Positions 11,001 to 19,532 of a stretch of 64,000 bases of DNA are shown here, one piece after another. Both the position numbers and the translations under genes were made by a program. The DNA lies in assembly GCA_905214625.1 (NCBI GenBank), contig CAJMMQ010000013.1, positions 10,390-74,389 on the forward strand, written 5' to 3'. The notes under the pieces are model-generated. The model ran no database searches and was not told the origin of the DNA. It saw nothing but the letters and a program-made list of their open reading frames with translations. Position 1 is the stretch's first letter. Every line of letters starts with the position of its first letter. The DNA is from an uncultured bacterium. Its GTDB lineage: Bacteria; Bacteroidota; Bacteroidia; Bacteroidales; Bacteroidaceae.

Positions 11001-11884
11001 TCAAGACGGGAAGTGAAGAAGCTAAGTTGGCTGGTCTGTCAGGACTCGACAGCACCAACGCCCCGGCTGCCAAAGGACCTATACTCGACAAGAAGATAAG
11101 AAAGAATCCTGAGGGCTATCAGCGCAAGGCTTGCTGGAACCCGGTGATATATCAGATACCCGGAGGCGACCTTGTTATCTACTTCAAGATTGGCAACAAG
11201 GTGGCCGACTGGACAGGCTGGATGGTGCGCTCTAAGGACGGCGGCAAGACGTGGAGCGAGCGCGAGCCGCTGCAGGAGGGCTATCTCGGTCCGATAAAGA
11301 ACAAGCCCATAATGAGCAAGGGCCGCATCATTGCGCCTACAAGTATTGAGGAAGGCGGATGGCGCCTGTATTTTGAATACTCTGACGACATGGGCAAGAC
11401 ATGGAAACGCACCGACTTTGTTAAGGCCGACGAGGGTGTTAAGGCCATTCAGCCGGCTGTGATGGTGCTCAACGACGGCCGTCTGGCTGCCGTGGCACGC
11501 ACACGCAGCGAGCACATAGGCATAACCTACAGCTCTGACAACGGACTGACATGGAGCAAACTGCAGCTTATTGACACTCCAAACAATAACAGCGGTCTTG
11601 ATGCCGTTACACTGAAAGACGGCTCTCATGTGCTTATCTGCAACGACCGCCCCATACCCAAGGGCATAAAGAACGGCAAGGGAGCGCGCACTCCGCTGTC
11701 GGTGATGAAGTCTGACAACGGCGCCGACTGGAAGCACTGGATAACGCTCGAGGAGTCGCCCGTAAGCCAGTATTCTTATCCTTCTATAATCCAGACATCC
11801 GACGGAAAGATTCACTGCATATACACATGGCGCCGCCAGCGCATCAAGCATGTGGTGATAGACCCAAAGGTGGCTAACGAATAA
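8039..11884 (+). CDS. GH78 alpha-L-rhamnosidase fused to a C-terminal sialidase-fold module
   Basis: A 1281-residue secreted fusion protein. After a signal peptide (cleavage near residue 20), residues 30-460 are the usual beta-sandwich modules of bacterial rhamnosidases. Residues 460-820 are the GH78 (alpha/alpha)6 barrel, with the conserved CPQRDERQPW (Asp504, Glu505) and TTIWELWNGD (Glu796), and a C-terminal sandwich runs to about 915. From about 928 a second enzyme-like domain begins (FPECHSATIAE), carrying Asp-boxes SKDGGKTW, SDDMGKTW and SSDNGLTW; it is a BNR/sialidase propeller of roughly 350 residues. GH78 cleaves alpha-L-Rha. Side chain C of RG-II is Rha-Kdo, and Kdo is sialic-acid-like, so the fusion could remove both sugars in turn. 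That is inference; the propeller could instead be a binding module or act on another keto-sugar. Confidence 0.85.
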   Translation: MIRKAFITALAVALCMPAMAAKKKTAKKSQFTVAVTELKTERMVNPMSIDTPEPRLGWMITSDENDVMQTSYRIIVASTKEKADNFTGDLWDATVESDQSQWIKYAGKELRSNTPCYWRVKVTTTKGESDWSETAMWNVGLLNEADWSGQWIGLEKAMPWDVEDVHSKLSSRYLRTEFDLDKPVKRATLYISGLGMYEAYINGQKVGDQVLAPAPTDYRKTVLYNAFDVTQMLTAKNAIGVTLGNGRFYTMQQKKKPYKIANFGYPKLRLNLVIEFADGKKKVISSSNKWKLNPDGAIRSNNEYDGEIYDARKELGAWTSVGYDDSKWMAAERVGIPTGTLRGAMSPNMKVVKTMKPVSVTKRGEGYIIDMGQNMAGWIKLRIGGVNAGDSVKIQYAEKLNEDGSLFTKNLRNAFTTDYYVAAGNEDGRWWAPTFVYHGFRYAEITGLDNVTADAIIGEVVSDEMELTGSFECADTILNKVYNNAMWGILGNYKGMPVDCPQRDERQPWLGDRVRGCFGEAFIFNNNALYAKWARDITEAQREDGCIPDVAPAYWNYYSDNITWPSALPFSLEMMYNQYGDAEPVSRYYGNVKHWLGHMKYQYGKDGLMPRDKYGDWCVPPEDIKLIHSRDPKRVTDGTLIATAYYYRLNKMMERFATILDKPADAAEFSAEAARVKDAFNKKFLTINRNTSQVPGLMLYPDSTFYGNNTVTANLLPLAFGMIDDDYVRGEVEKNIIHNIITLNKGAISCGVIGVQWLMHGLTDMGRGDMAWLLATNKKYPSWGYMAENGATTIWELWNGDTANPWMNSGNHVMLLGDLVSWIYEDVAGINSDENKPGFKHIVMKPAFNVDEIDDINASYKSIYGTIVSRWHKKAGKLIWHVEIPANTTAELHMPDGSIRNIGSGKYDITADMPMTGKAVVSDEFLYKSASFPECHSATIAETSKGDLVATYFGGTKERNPDVCIWVSRKPKGSTEWQAPQLVADGVFKTGSEEAKLAGLSGLDSTNAPAAKGPILDKKIRKNPEGYQRKACWNPVIYQIPGGDLVIYFKIGNKVADWTGWMVRSKDGGKTWSEREPLQEGYLGPIKNKPIMSKGRIIAPTSIEEGGWRLYFEYSDDMGKTWKRTDFVKADEGVKAIQPAVMVLNDGRLAAVARTRSEHIGITYSSDNGLTWSKLQLIDTPNNNSGLDAVTLKDGSHVLICNDRPIPKGIKNGKGARTPLSVMKSDNGADWKHWITLEESPVSQYSYPSIIQTSDGKIHCIYTWRRQRIKHVVIDPKVANE

Positions 11885-11893
11885 ATACAGAAC

Positions 11894-11973
11894 ACCCGCA
11901 ACCGCGAGCCGTAGGAATGTACACGAGGCAGATGGCCGCAGTGATATTGCACTATGCCCGGTGCGGGTTTTCT
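11894..11973 (+). terminator. Long-loop hairpin with T-tract between GH78 fusion and GH2 genes
   Basis: ACCCGCA(A)CCG at about 11893-11904 can pair with CGGTGCGGGT at 11958-11967, followed directly by TTTTCTA. The enclosed loop of about 53 bases has further short self-pairing. It fits a partial terminator or attenuator inside the operon. No TAnnTTTG box was seen between it and the GH2 start. Confidence 0.45.
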
Positions 11974-12004
11974 ATTTAAAGAATAAAAATACAATCAGCT
12001 TAAC

Positions 12005-14584
12005 ATGAAAAAGATTTTTCTTCTTTTATTGTTGTTCGTCTCGCTGACGGCTGGAGCTTATAAAGGCTCTTCCGTGGCAGGGCTCTTCCCCCTGCAGGGC
12101 AGCGGACGTGTTATCTACAACTTCAACCAGGGCTGGCGCTTTCATCTTGGCGACGCCCAGGGTGCCGGAGCAGCCGACTTTGACGACAGCAGCTGGCAGG
12201 TGGTGTGCGTGCCTCACAGCGTAAGGCTCGAACCTGCCGAGGCAAGCGGCTGCCGCAACTATCAGGGCATTGCCTGGTATCGCAAGCATTTCACCGTGCC
12301 TGCCGACATGAAGGGCAAGGACATCACTCTGCACTTTGAGGCCATAATGGGCAAGCAGGAGGTGTATGTCAACGGAAAGAAGGTGAAAGAGCATCTGGGC
12401 GGATATCTGCCCATAACCATAAACCTGACCGAACAGGGCGTAAAGGCGGGCGACAAGTGCGTCGTGGCGGTGAAGGCCGACAACAGCGACGACAAGACTT
12501 ATCCGCCGGGAAAGAAGCAGACGGCTCTCGACTTCTGCTATCATGGCGGAATGTACCGCGACGTGTGGCTCATAGGCAAGTCGCCTCTGGCAATAACCGA
12601 CGCGCTCGAGGCCAACAAGGTGGCTGGCGGCGGCGTTTTCCTTCATTACGACAACATATCTGAAAAGAGCGCCGACGTGTTTGTCAATGTCGAAGTGGGC
12701 AACACATCTGCCTCAGCGGCTCAGCCTACGGTGGCCGTGGTGGTGAAAGACAAGAGCGGAAAGCGCATCAAGTCGGTTACAAAGAAGATTAAGGTTGGCG
12801 CCAAGTCGAGCGCTACGGCATATCTCTCAATGAAACTGAAAGACCCTGAGCTGTGGTCGCCTGAGTCGCCCTATCTCTACAACGTTGAGATAAGCGTCAT
12901 GCAGGGCGGCAAGAGCGTAGACGGCGGCATGGTGCGCATGGGCATCCGCAAGGCCGAGTTCCGCGGAAAGGACGGCTTCTGGCTCAACGGCAAGCCTTAT
13001 CATCAGCTTGTCGGCGGCAACCGTCATCAGGATTTTGCCTACGTTGGCAACGCTCTGCCCAACAGTCAGCAGTGGCGCGACGCCAAGCGTCTGCGCAAGG
13101 CCGGCATGGTGATTGTACGTTGTGCCCACTACCCCATGGACCCTGCCTTCATGGATGCCTGCGACGAGCTTGGATTGTTTGTCATTGTGCCCACTCCGGG
13201 CTGGCAGTATTGGAACAAGGATCCGCACTTTGGCGAGCTTGTGCATGAAAACACGCGCAACATCATACGCCGCGACCGCAACCACACCTGTGTGCTGATG
13301 TGGGAGCCTATACTCAACGAGACGCGCTATCCCGAAGACTTCGCCATCAAGGCGCTCCAGATAACCAAAGACGAGTTTCCTTATCCCGGCCGTCCTGCTG
13401 CCGTGGCTGATGTGCAGTCGGCAGGAGTGAGAGACAACTACGACGTGGTGTACGACTGGGCCGACAACATAGGCAAGGGCAACTGGCCCGAGGACAAGTG
13501 TGTCTTCACCCGCGAGTTTGGCGAGATGGTAGACGACTGGTATGCACACAACAACATCAACCGCGCTGCGCGCTCATGGGGCGAGCGTCCTATGCTCATG
13601 GCAGCCCTCTCGCTCTGCGACACCTACGGTGAGATGTACCACGGCCAGCGCCAGTTTATAGGCGGTTGCCAGTGGCATCCGTTCGACCATCAGCGCGGCT
13701 ATCATCCTGACACTTACTACGGAGGCATATACGACGCTTTCCGTCAGAAGAAATACGCCTTCGAGATGTTCCGTTCGCAAGACCGCAACGCCGAGCCTAT
13801 GGTGTTCATAGCCAACGAGATGACTCAGTTCTCCGACAACGACGTTACGGTGTTCTCCAACTGCGACAGTGTGCGCCTTACGATGTTCGAGGGCGACAAG
13901 GTGATGACTCTGCCCGTTGTTCACAATGACAACGACAAGCCCTGCGCCCCTGTGGTGTTTAAAGACTTCTGGAACTTCTGGGCAGCGCGCGAATACAGCT
14001 ACAAGCAGCGCAACTGGCAGCGCGTGTCGCTCCAGGCAGAAGGCATCAAGGACGGCAAGGTGGTTGCCGTACAGAAGAAGATGCCGTCGCGCCGCTCTAC
14101 CAAGCTGCGCCTCTATGCCGACGACATGGGCCGCAAGCTCAACGCCGACGGCAGCGACTTCATTGTGGTTGTGGCTGAGGTTACCGACGACAACGGCAAC
14201 GTGAAGCGCCTGGCCAAAGACAACATCTACTTCACCGTTGAGGGCGAAGGCCGTATAATAGGCGACGGCGAAAACATCATGGCAAACCCGCGCATCGTTG
14301 AATGGGGAACGGCTCCCGTACTGATACAGGCCACCGACAAACCGGGCAAGATAACCATAAAGGCGCGCTCATACTACGACGGCGTGTATGCTCCGGCAGC
14401 AGCCGAACTGACAATAGAGAGCGTAGCCCCCACTCTGCCGGCATGCTACACCGACAAGCCCACGGCAACCGTAAGCAAGCCCGTGCGCACAACAGGCGAG
14501 ACAAAGCAGACGATGACCGACGAGGAGCGTCAGCGCACTCTCGAAGAGGTGAACAAGCAGCAGGCTGAGTTCGGCGTACAGTAA
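12005..14584 (+). CDS. GH2 family glycoside hydrolase
   Basis: An 859-residue secreted protein with a signal peptide ending near SLTAGA. It shows the GH2 plan: N-terminal jelly-roll sugar-binding domain (about 35-185, with NYQGIAWYRKHF), an immunoglobulin-like domain (195-310), a TIM barrel (310-600) and a C-terminal extension with Ig-like repeats. The acid/base is Glu439 after Asn438 in EPILNE and the nucleophile is Glu504 in TREFGE, so both catalytic residues are present. GH2 enzymes in RG-II loci act as beta-glycuronidases or alpha-L-arabinopyranosidases. I cannot choose between these and the generic beta-galactosidase or beta-glucuronidase reading from sequence alone. It is the last gene of the operon and is followed by a strong terminator. 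Confidence 0.85.
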   Translation: MKKIFLLLLLFVSLTAGAYKGSSVAGLFPLQGSGRVIYNFNQGWRFHLGDAQGAGAADFDDSSWQVVCVPHSVRLEPAEASGCRNYQGIAWYRKHFTVPADMKGKDITLHFEAIMGKQEVYVNGKKVKEHLGGYLPITINLTEQGVKAGDKCVVAVKADNSDDKTYPPGKKQTALDFCYHGGMYRDVWLIGKSPLAITDALEANKVAGGGVFLHYDNISEKSADVFVNVEVGNTSASAAQPTVAVVVKDKSGKRIKSVTKKIKVGAKSSATAYLSMKLKDPELWSPESPYLYNVEISVMQGGKSVDGGMVRMGIRKAEFRGKDGFWLNGKPYHQLVGGNRHQDFAYVGNALPNSQQWRDAKRLRKAGMVIVRCAHYPMDPAFMDACDELGLFVIVPTPGWQYWNKDPHFGELVHENTRNIIRRDRNHTCVLMWEPILNETRYPEDFAIKALQITKDEFPYPGRPAAVADVQSAGVRDNYDVVYDWADNIGKGNWPEDKCVFTREFGEMVDDWYAHNNINRAARSWGERPMLMAALSLCDTYGEMYHGQRQFIGGCQWHPFDHQRGYHPDTYYGGIYDAFRQKKYAFEMFRSQDRNAEPMVFIANEMTQFSDNDVTVFSNCDSVRLTMFEGDKVMTLPVVHNDNDKPCAPVVFKDFWNFWAAREYSYKQRNWQRVSLQAEGIKDGKVVAVQKKMPSRRSTKLRLYADDMGRKLNADGSDFIVVVAEVTDDNGNVKRLAKDNIYFTVEGEGRIIGDGENIMANPRIVEWGTAPVLIQATDKPGKITIKARSYYDGVYAPAAAELTIESVAPTLPACYTDKPTATVSKPVRTTGETKQTMTDEERQRTLEEVNKQQAEFGVQ

Positions 14585-14645
14585 GATAAGAACCACAAGC
14601 ATCCCGCACAGGGATACTTCTGTAAAGAAATTTATTTCAAGAATT

Positions 14646-14690
14646 ATCCCGCCAACATCCCCAATCGGACGTTGGCGGGATTTTTATTTT
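14646..14690 (+). terminator. Intrinsic terminator closing the RG-II-type operon
   Basis: A perfect 11-bp stem, ATCCCGCCAAC (14646-14656) with GTTGGCGGGAT (14671-14681), and a 14-base loop, followed by TTTTATTTT. It lies 62 bases after the GH2 stop. Confidence 0.9.
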
Positions 14691-14772
14691 ATAGTCTGCC
14701 GACACACCGCCATGCACTCCTCTGCCCTACCGTCCGCAGCATAATTGTCCGTCAGCAGCCAACCGTTCACCA

Positions 14773-14900
14773 GTTCTGCTAATTCCTAAAAAAAACTCTA
14801 TTGTTTTCGGTTAAAAACTCAGCCACTTTTAATGCAAAAGTGGCCCATTTACGGGTCGTAAACCTATCACTAACAGTTTGAAAGCTGCAAGACTGATTTT
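14773..14900. repeat. AAAAGTGGCCC intergenic element, copy A
   Basis: Contains the 9-bp hairpin GCCACTTTT / AAAAGTGGC (14822-14844), then TTACGGGTCGTAAACCTATC, preceded by CGGTTAAAAA and by GTTCTGCTAATTC. The same building blocks recur near 34884-35165 and 46758-46806. Confidence 0.65.
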
Positions 14901-15019
14901 GCTTAATAAATAACTCCATTGCAGACACTTTTTAATGCGGACTATAAGGGAAACAACATAAAAATGTTTCAGATTTTCGAGGCATTTTCATCATGGCTGC
15001 ATTTTGTGGATAAAAAACA

Positions 15020-15061
15020 TTGGACGCACCTTGAAACTGTGCCGTTCCGAGGTGCGTCCAA
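15020..15061. repeat. GGACGCACC palindromic repeat, copy 1
   Basis: Arms TTGGACGCACCT and AGGTGCGTCCAA pair perfectly over 12 bp around an 18-base loop. The palindrome sits just past the end of the - strand defence operon and may also act as its 3' hairpin. Related copies lie at 36867-36891 and 36950-36977. Confidence 0.7.
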
Positions 15062-15104
15062 CATCAATATTATTATTTCTTCAATTATTCTTCTGAACCG
15101 ATTT

Positions 15105-15314
15105 TTACATCAATACAGCAATGATATTTTTCAGTTCGCTGTCGATACCTTCAAGATACGACACCACATATTTATCTTCACCAAATCCCTTGTATTGCTG
15201 CCACGGGTCTTCATCAATATAAGCATCCATGTTTTCGTATGCATTAGGGTGTTTGGCATAATGAAAATTTGACGAATACTGCTCTATGAAATATATTAAG
15301 GCGTTGTTGTAACG
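15105..15314 (-). pseudogene. Coding-like open frame after the DUF2075 gene (fragment or 41-codon small gene)
   Basis: Directly downstream of two TAA codons that end the DUF2075 gene, the same frame stays open for 69 codons to a TAA at 15105-15107. The encoded sequence looks like real protein, rich in acidic and aromatic residues (for example HYAKHPNAYENMDAYIDED and YKGFGEDKYVVSYLEGID). The only ATG is internal, at 15230, giving a 41-residue product. It may be the 3' end of a gene whose front was lost when the island formed, or a small gene using the internal start. I do not recognise the family. Confidence 0.45.
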
Positions 15315-15317
15315 TTA

Positions 15318-17399
15318 TTATATCTCTTCAATGCCAATACTACGAAGATAATTATAAATACCATCATACCATTCAGGTTTTCTTGTTTCGTCAGGAGGAA
15401 CTCCATTATCACCATTCGGTACAACTATAATCATACCTTGACGGGCTCTGGTTAATAGTACCCTGTATGCATTAATTTGGTACTGCTGGTTGATCGGTTT
15501 GTTTATATTCTGCCATTTCGTGCCAGAACGCAACTGGTAGTGTTGCCATGCTGTTTGATTTTCATTAAGACGAAGATCTGCATCCCATGCCACACATGCC
15601 CAGTCAATTTCTAAACCTTGGACTTTGAATTCCGTTAAAGTATCTTCAAGAGCATTTGATGAACGGATATCTGTATCATCTTCAAGAAACCAATGAACAA
15701 AATCTGGTTGATAACGGACATTAATGCTGATAGCTTTTAGACGCTCTGCCTTACTACTAGCCAACAATCCATAACGTTCACTTCCTCTGGCATGATCACG
15801 TAACCACTGTTTTGCTTTATCCAATGAACGTGTGATAACGATGGGATAGTTTTCAAGTTCCTTCAATGTCTCAGTTGCTTCATCTCTCTGCAACGCAAGA
15901 AGTTGATTTACAAAGATACTAACCTTCTCTGATCGAAACGAACGCATAGACATCTTCAAATGAAGATCTTCTCTCGGTTTGAGTTGTTGTTCTATTAATT
16001 CTAATTCTGCTTTCTTTATATCTCCGGATTCAAGTAGGTATTTAGACATATATACATCCCAATCCTTAAAGCTTCTACTAATTGATTCTATCCATTCCGT
16101 TAGTCCTGCTTCTCCCTTGTTTATAGCTTGTCCATTACCCACCAAGCAAATCACTACGCCCCAATCTAATTGCCTATTCATACAAGAAATCAAGTATTCT
16201 GGTTCGCTATATGGAAAATCTCGTATGCCCTTTTTCTCTCTCATGAAACGTTTCAACTCATCATCGGTCCATGCCCTTTGAGCTTCATCAAAGATTGCTA
16301 CGTGTTCTGCAGGAATATATGCTTTGTCAGCATGACTCTGAAAATAACCTTCAATAGGTTTTATTTCATTATCAACTACTTCTGTTCCTTCTAGATAAAG
16401 ATCACGATAGTGATGTATCATCTGAATAAAAGCCTTTACTCTACTCTTAGCTTCCTCTTTTGTACATGCTCTTCGGCTTTCTATTCTAGCCTTGATTCTG
16501 TCTCTTCTTATATAATCGCGTGTAAGAGCCTCTTGCAATACTTCTACAAGCGGGAAATTTCCTGAAAGGTACACAGCTTTTTCACCTCGATTAAATTGAT
16601 CAATAGCCGTATTTAATCCTATAAGAGTTTTACCTGCCCCAGGAACACCAGTAATAAAACAAATAGCCTTCCGATTATTCTTTCTACAATAATTTATAAT
16701 ATTACATAATTCTGCAGAGGCCTTGTCTATATCACCACCATGCTTGGTTATATCTTCTACTGTGTTTTCTTCATAAAGCGCTATAGCAGCCTCAATAATT
16801 GTCGGAGTTGGCTCATATCCACTTTTGGCCCATTGGTCATCTCTGTCGTCAGAGTGTTCAATTTTTGGGTGAGGTATATTTTCTAATGAAATATAAAAGG
16901 CATCACAAAGTCTATTTGCATTAGTTCTTAATGGCTCATAAACATTATCCTTGAAAGGATTAAGACTAAAATCACAATTATTATTCCTCTCCAATGTAGC
17001 CACAAGAACTGGTACGATAATACGTTCCAGACTTCCTTCTTGAAAATTTTTCAGATCAAGAGCATAGTCCCAGACTTGTGTAATTGCATCATGAGTAAAT
17101 TTGCTACCTGCTGTTTTGAATTCAAGAATAAAGACAATTTCATCTATTACAACTATAACGTCAGCACGTCTCCCCATACGCGGGATGTTATATTCAAAAT
17201 ACAAACTTCCTCTTTCATTATAAGGCGTCAATACATTTTTTAATATCTCAACTTCTTCAAGCCAAGAGTTTGACGTGTCATCATTAATATCATGCTGACT
17301 AGCAAGTGTAAGTTTTCCTATTATTTCCTCATTACTCCTGTTTAAGAAGTTTGAGATTGTGTCTGAATAGTAATATCTTTGTGCAGCCATACAAACCAT
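15318..17399 (-). CDS. DUF2075 nuclease-helicase (PD-(D/E)XK + Schlafen-type SF1 helicase)
   Basis: A 693-residue cytoplasmic protein. The N-terminal domain has a PD-(D/E)XK arrangement: Asp80 in RRADVIVVID, then Glu93-x-Lys95 in ILEFKTA, with a downstream QVWDYALDL helix. Residues 240-680 form a P-loop helicase of the DUF2075/Schlafen type: Walker A GVPGAGKT at 251-258, Walker B IFDEAQ with Asp371 and Glu372, and a late VLLTRARQGM motif typical of UvrD-like enzymes. The predicted role is DNA or RNA cleavage driven by ATP in anti-phage defence. It is the last clear gene of the operon and starts three bases after the AIPR stop; an alternative ATG lies nine bases further in (17390). Base composition is AT-rich like the rest of the island. 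Whether it belongs to the core system or is an add-on is open. Confidence 0.8.
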   Translation of the reverse strand: MVCMAAQRYYYSDTISNFLNRSNEEIIGKLTLASQHDINDDTSNSWLEEVEILKNVLTPYNERGSLYFEYNIPRMGRRADVIVVIDEIVFILEFKTAGSKFTHDAITQVWDYALDLKNFQEGSLERIIVPVLVATLERNNNCDFSLNPFKDNVYEPLRTNANRLCDAFYISLENIPHPKIEHSDDRDDQWAKSGYEPTPTIIEAAIALYEENTVEDITKHGGDIDKASAELCNIINYCRKNNRKAICFITGVPGAGKTLIGLNTAIDQFNRGEKAVYLSGNFPLVEVLQEALTRDYIRRDRIKARIESRRACTKEEAKSRVKAFIQMIHHYRDLYLEGTEVVDNEIKPIEGYFQSHADKAYIPAEHVAIFDEAQRAWTDDELKRFMREKKGIRDFPYSEPEYLISCMNRQLDWGVVICLVGNGQAINKGEAGLTEWIESISRSFKDWDVYMSKYLLESGDIKKAELELIEQQLKPREDLHLKMSMRSFRSEKVSIFVNQLLALQRDEATETLKELENYPIVITRSLDKAKQWLRDHARGSERYGLLASSKAERLKAISINVRYQPDFVHWFLEDDTDIRSSNALEDTLTEFKVQGLEIDWACVAWDADLRLNENQTAWQHYQLRSGTKWQNINKPINQQYQINAYRVLLTRARQGMIIVVPNGDNGVPPDETRKPEWYDGIYNYLRSIGIEEI

Positions 17400-17401
17400 T
17401 A

Positions 17402-19519
17402 TTAAGGCATTATATATCCTTTATCTTCAACGTTGTGAACTATTTTCAACAGTCGCTTGCATTGTGACGCCGAAGGAAGAACATTTTTTGATATAATACG
17501 AGTTGCGATTGACTTAATGAAGTCTAAATCGCCGTATGAAAGAACATTTTCTTTTGAAAGATCGTTATAAACTTTCATCCAATAGTCTGTGCCTAGATTA
17601 AAAACCTCAACACTTACATCAATATTTGAATTAAACTTGTGAGCTCGTTTTGCTGTTGCTTCTGTTGCTTTCGTCTCCTCTTTAGAAATAAGTGACGCAA
17701 TGAATGTATCAGACATTTCAAACGGTATTCTTTTATAGGAGTCCCAAACTGCAAGCGTTCTGGAAATAGTTCTGACAAGACCACCTCCAGCCTGCTCCGT
17801 TAAAAAATGTTGCGTGACAAAAGCTAAACGTATCAATTCATTTGCCAAAGCAGGGTACATCGTCTGTTTATTCCAAATCGTCTTCCAGTCAAGGTCAGCA
17901 TCTTTTGGTAAGAGATACATCAACTTGGCAATTGTATATGGCACAATCTGAGCTTTGTCACCACCTTTCGGATACCATTCAGACTTGTTAACCATCACAT
18001 CAAGTTCATCAAACATAATGACTGAACAAATTCCTTTTTTAAAAAACTCCTCGTTGATACTGTCTTTTGATTTATCGTAAAGGTCTTCAACGTAATCTGC
18101 AAAGCGATTGAAATTAATAGCTGAACTCTGACAAACTTGATGAGGATTCATCTTAATTGTATTCAAACACTTTGCCAACTTCTCCTTCTTAACAACCTGA
18201 TTTTTCGGACTTTTTTCACAAAAAGTCTTGCGTTGTGCTTGTGTCAATTTCATCTGCTCCTGTTCCCACTTGCCACGCGAACGTTCATAAAACCAACGAG
18301 TCTGGTATGGTCTGCCTGCAACAGGCGGAGCGAGTACCTTTTGCGACAACTTTTCCATCATCACATGGAACGGATGATTAGAGAAGAAATCGGCATCCGA
18401 GACAGGATTCTGGCAGTTGGCACATTTTGAAATGGTCTTTGTGATGTCATTGTATCGCTCAACATCTTCCTCCGACATATCATTCTCCACATTCAGAACA
18501 GTTAACTTCATCGGCACAAACAGATTTTTCATTCCCTTTTTGTCCTCCTTACGAATAATTGCATTTGCCAATGAAGCAGTTGTCTGACCACCATTAATTA
18601 TCTGCAAATCTTTAAAATGAGTAATTCGAGTTCTATCAGCAGAAAAATCTATCGAACGAGCTACAATAGCGATACCATTATTATAGGTAAAAAAATTCTC
18701 GGGATTATTGATAATTGTACTTCTAATTCCCTTGTTAACCTTTCCTCGAACACTAAGAAAAGCACGCACGTTACCTTGTAGTAACTTGCTTCCATATTTC
18801 AAATAAATATCAGCCAAGAATTTTCCTGGAACAATTCCAAGATATGCATCATATTCACTATTATCACCCAAATCTGCTTTCAGATACTTGATCCCGTCGC
18901 AATCAAAATCCTTCGTATCAAACTCCACGATCTCACTTGCATCGGAAGTAAACGTTTGGAACATCCGTTCAAGAGTCCAGATGTTAAGTTCAACAGGTCT
19001 CTCAAGAAAATCTTCCTGTGCAACATTCTTAACCTGTTTACTGAGAACCGAATTAGAAAGTATATAAAACTTAAATCGAAGAATTTCTGTGTCCAACATT
19101 CCTTTGCCAATTTTCTTCCGAAACTCTTTTGCCAAAATTATAGCAGGGTCAGAATCGTCACAATAATCGCCCATATTGCCATTAACAGCTTCATCAAGGA
19201 AATTGCGCATGCGAGTGTATAAATCCGTAATGCGAGTATTTGTCAGCGTGTTTGTCACATCACGTTTATTAGTAAAATCACTAGCAATCAGTATAAGCGC
19301 ACTGTCTGCTTCATCATATGCATAAGCATCAAGAGCCATTATACGACCACGTTTGCCACGTATCTCAATAGACATAGGCATCGGATCGTTCAATTCTCCT
19401 ATAGTTTCCAATTCTTCCAGAGTCTTTAAGATGAATTGTGTCTCAGGTTCCGTGCCTTCATGGTCTGCATCAAACCTAAGTTGATCTATGAATTGCTCTC
19501 TGTATTCTTCAATTTCCAT
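17402..19519 (-). CDS. AIPR family protein (abortive infection / phage resistance)
   Basis: A 705-residue soluble protein carrying the AIPR domain (PF10592-like), recognisable from QIINGGQTTASLANAI around residues 310-325 and the preceding FTYNNGIAIVAR stretch. AIPR proteins occur in abortive-infection and restriction-associated gene sets; their biochemical activity is not settled. The C-terminal third (from about 430) is helical with no motif that I recognise. Its start is 13 bases after the DUF4420 stop and its stop is two bases before the DUF2075 start, so it is cotranscribed. A role as an effector or target-recognition subunit of the methyltransferase/Z1 system is inference from the operon. 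Confidence 0.85.
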   Translation of the reverse strand: MEIEEYREQFIDQLRFDADHEGTEPETQFILKTLEELETIGELNDPMPMSIEIRGKRGRIMALDAYAYDEADSALILIASDFTNKRDVTNTLTNTRITDLYTRMRNFLDEAVNGNMGDYCDDSDPAIILAKEFRKKIGKGMLDTEILRFKFYILSNSVLSKQVKNVAQEDFLERPVELNIWTLERMFQTFTSDASEIVEFDTKDFDCDGIKYLKADLGDNSEYDAYLGIVPGKFLADIYLKYGSKLLQGNVRAFLSVRGKVNKGIRSTIINNPENFFTYNNGIAIVARSIDFSADRTRITHFKDLQIINGGQTTASLANAIIRKEDKKGMKNLFVPMKLTVLNVENDMSEEDVERYNDITKTISKCANCQNPVSDADFFSNHPFHVMMEKLSQKVLAPPVAGRPYQTRWFYERSRGKWEQEQMKLTQAQRKTFCEKSPKNQVVKKEKLAKCLNTIKMNPHQVCQSSAINFNRFADYVEDLYDKSKDSINEEFFKKGICSVIMFDELDVMVNKSEWYPKGGDKAQIVPYTIAKLMYLLPKDADLDWKTIWNKQTMYPALANELIRLAFVTQHFLTEQAGGGLVRTISRTLAVWDSYKRIPFEMSDTFIASLISKEETKATEATAKRAHKFNSNIDVSVEVFNLGTDYWMKVYNDLSKENVLSYGDLDFIKSIATRIISKNVLPSASQCKRLLKIVHNVEDKGYIMP

Positions 19520-19532
19520 AGTATTAAAAGTT

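Larger units (their letters stand above)
14691..15104. other. Gene-free stretch between terminator and defence island
   Basis: No convincing gene. It holds two repeat copies described separately: the AAAAGTGGCCC element near 14773-14900 and the GGACGCACC palindrome at 15020-15061. Confidence 0.6.

Noticed and set aside
14919..15272. 117-codon + strand open frame between operon and island
   Set aside because: It covers the GGACGCACC palindrome and runs antisense to the more protein-like - strand remnant; its translation is hydrophobic filler.
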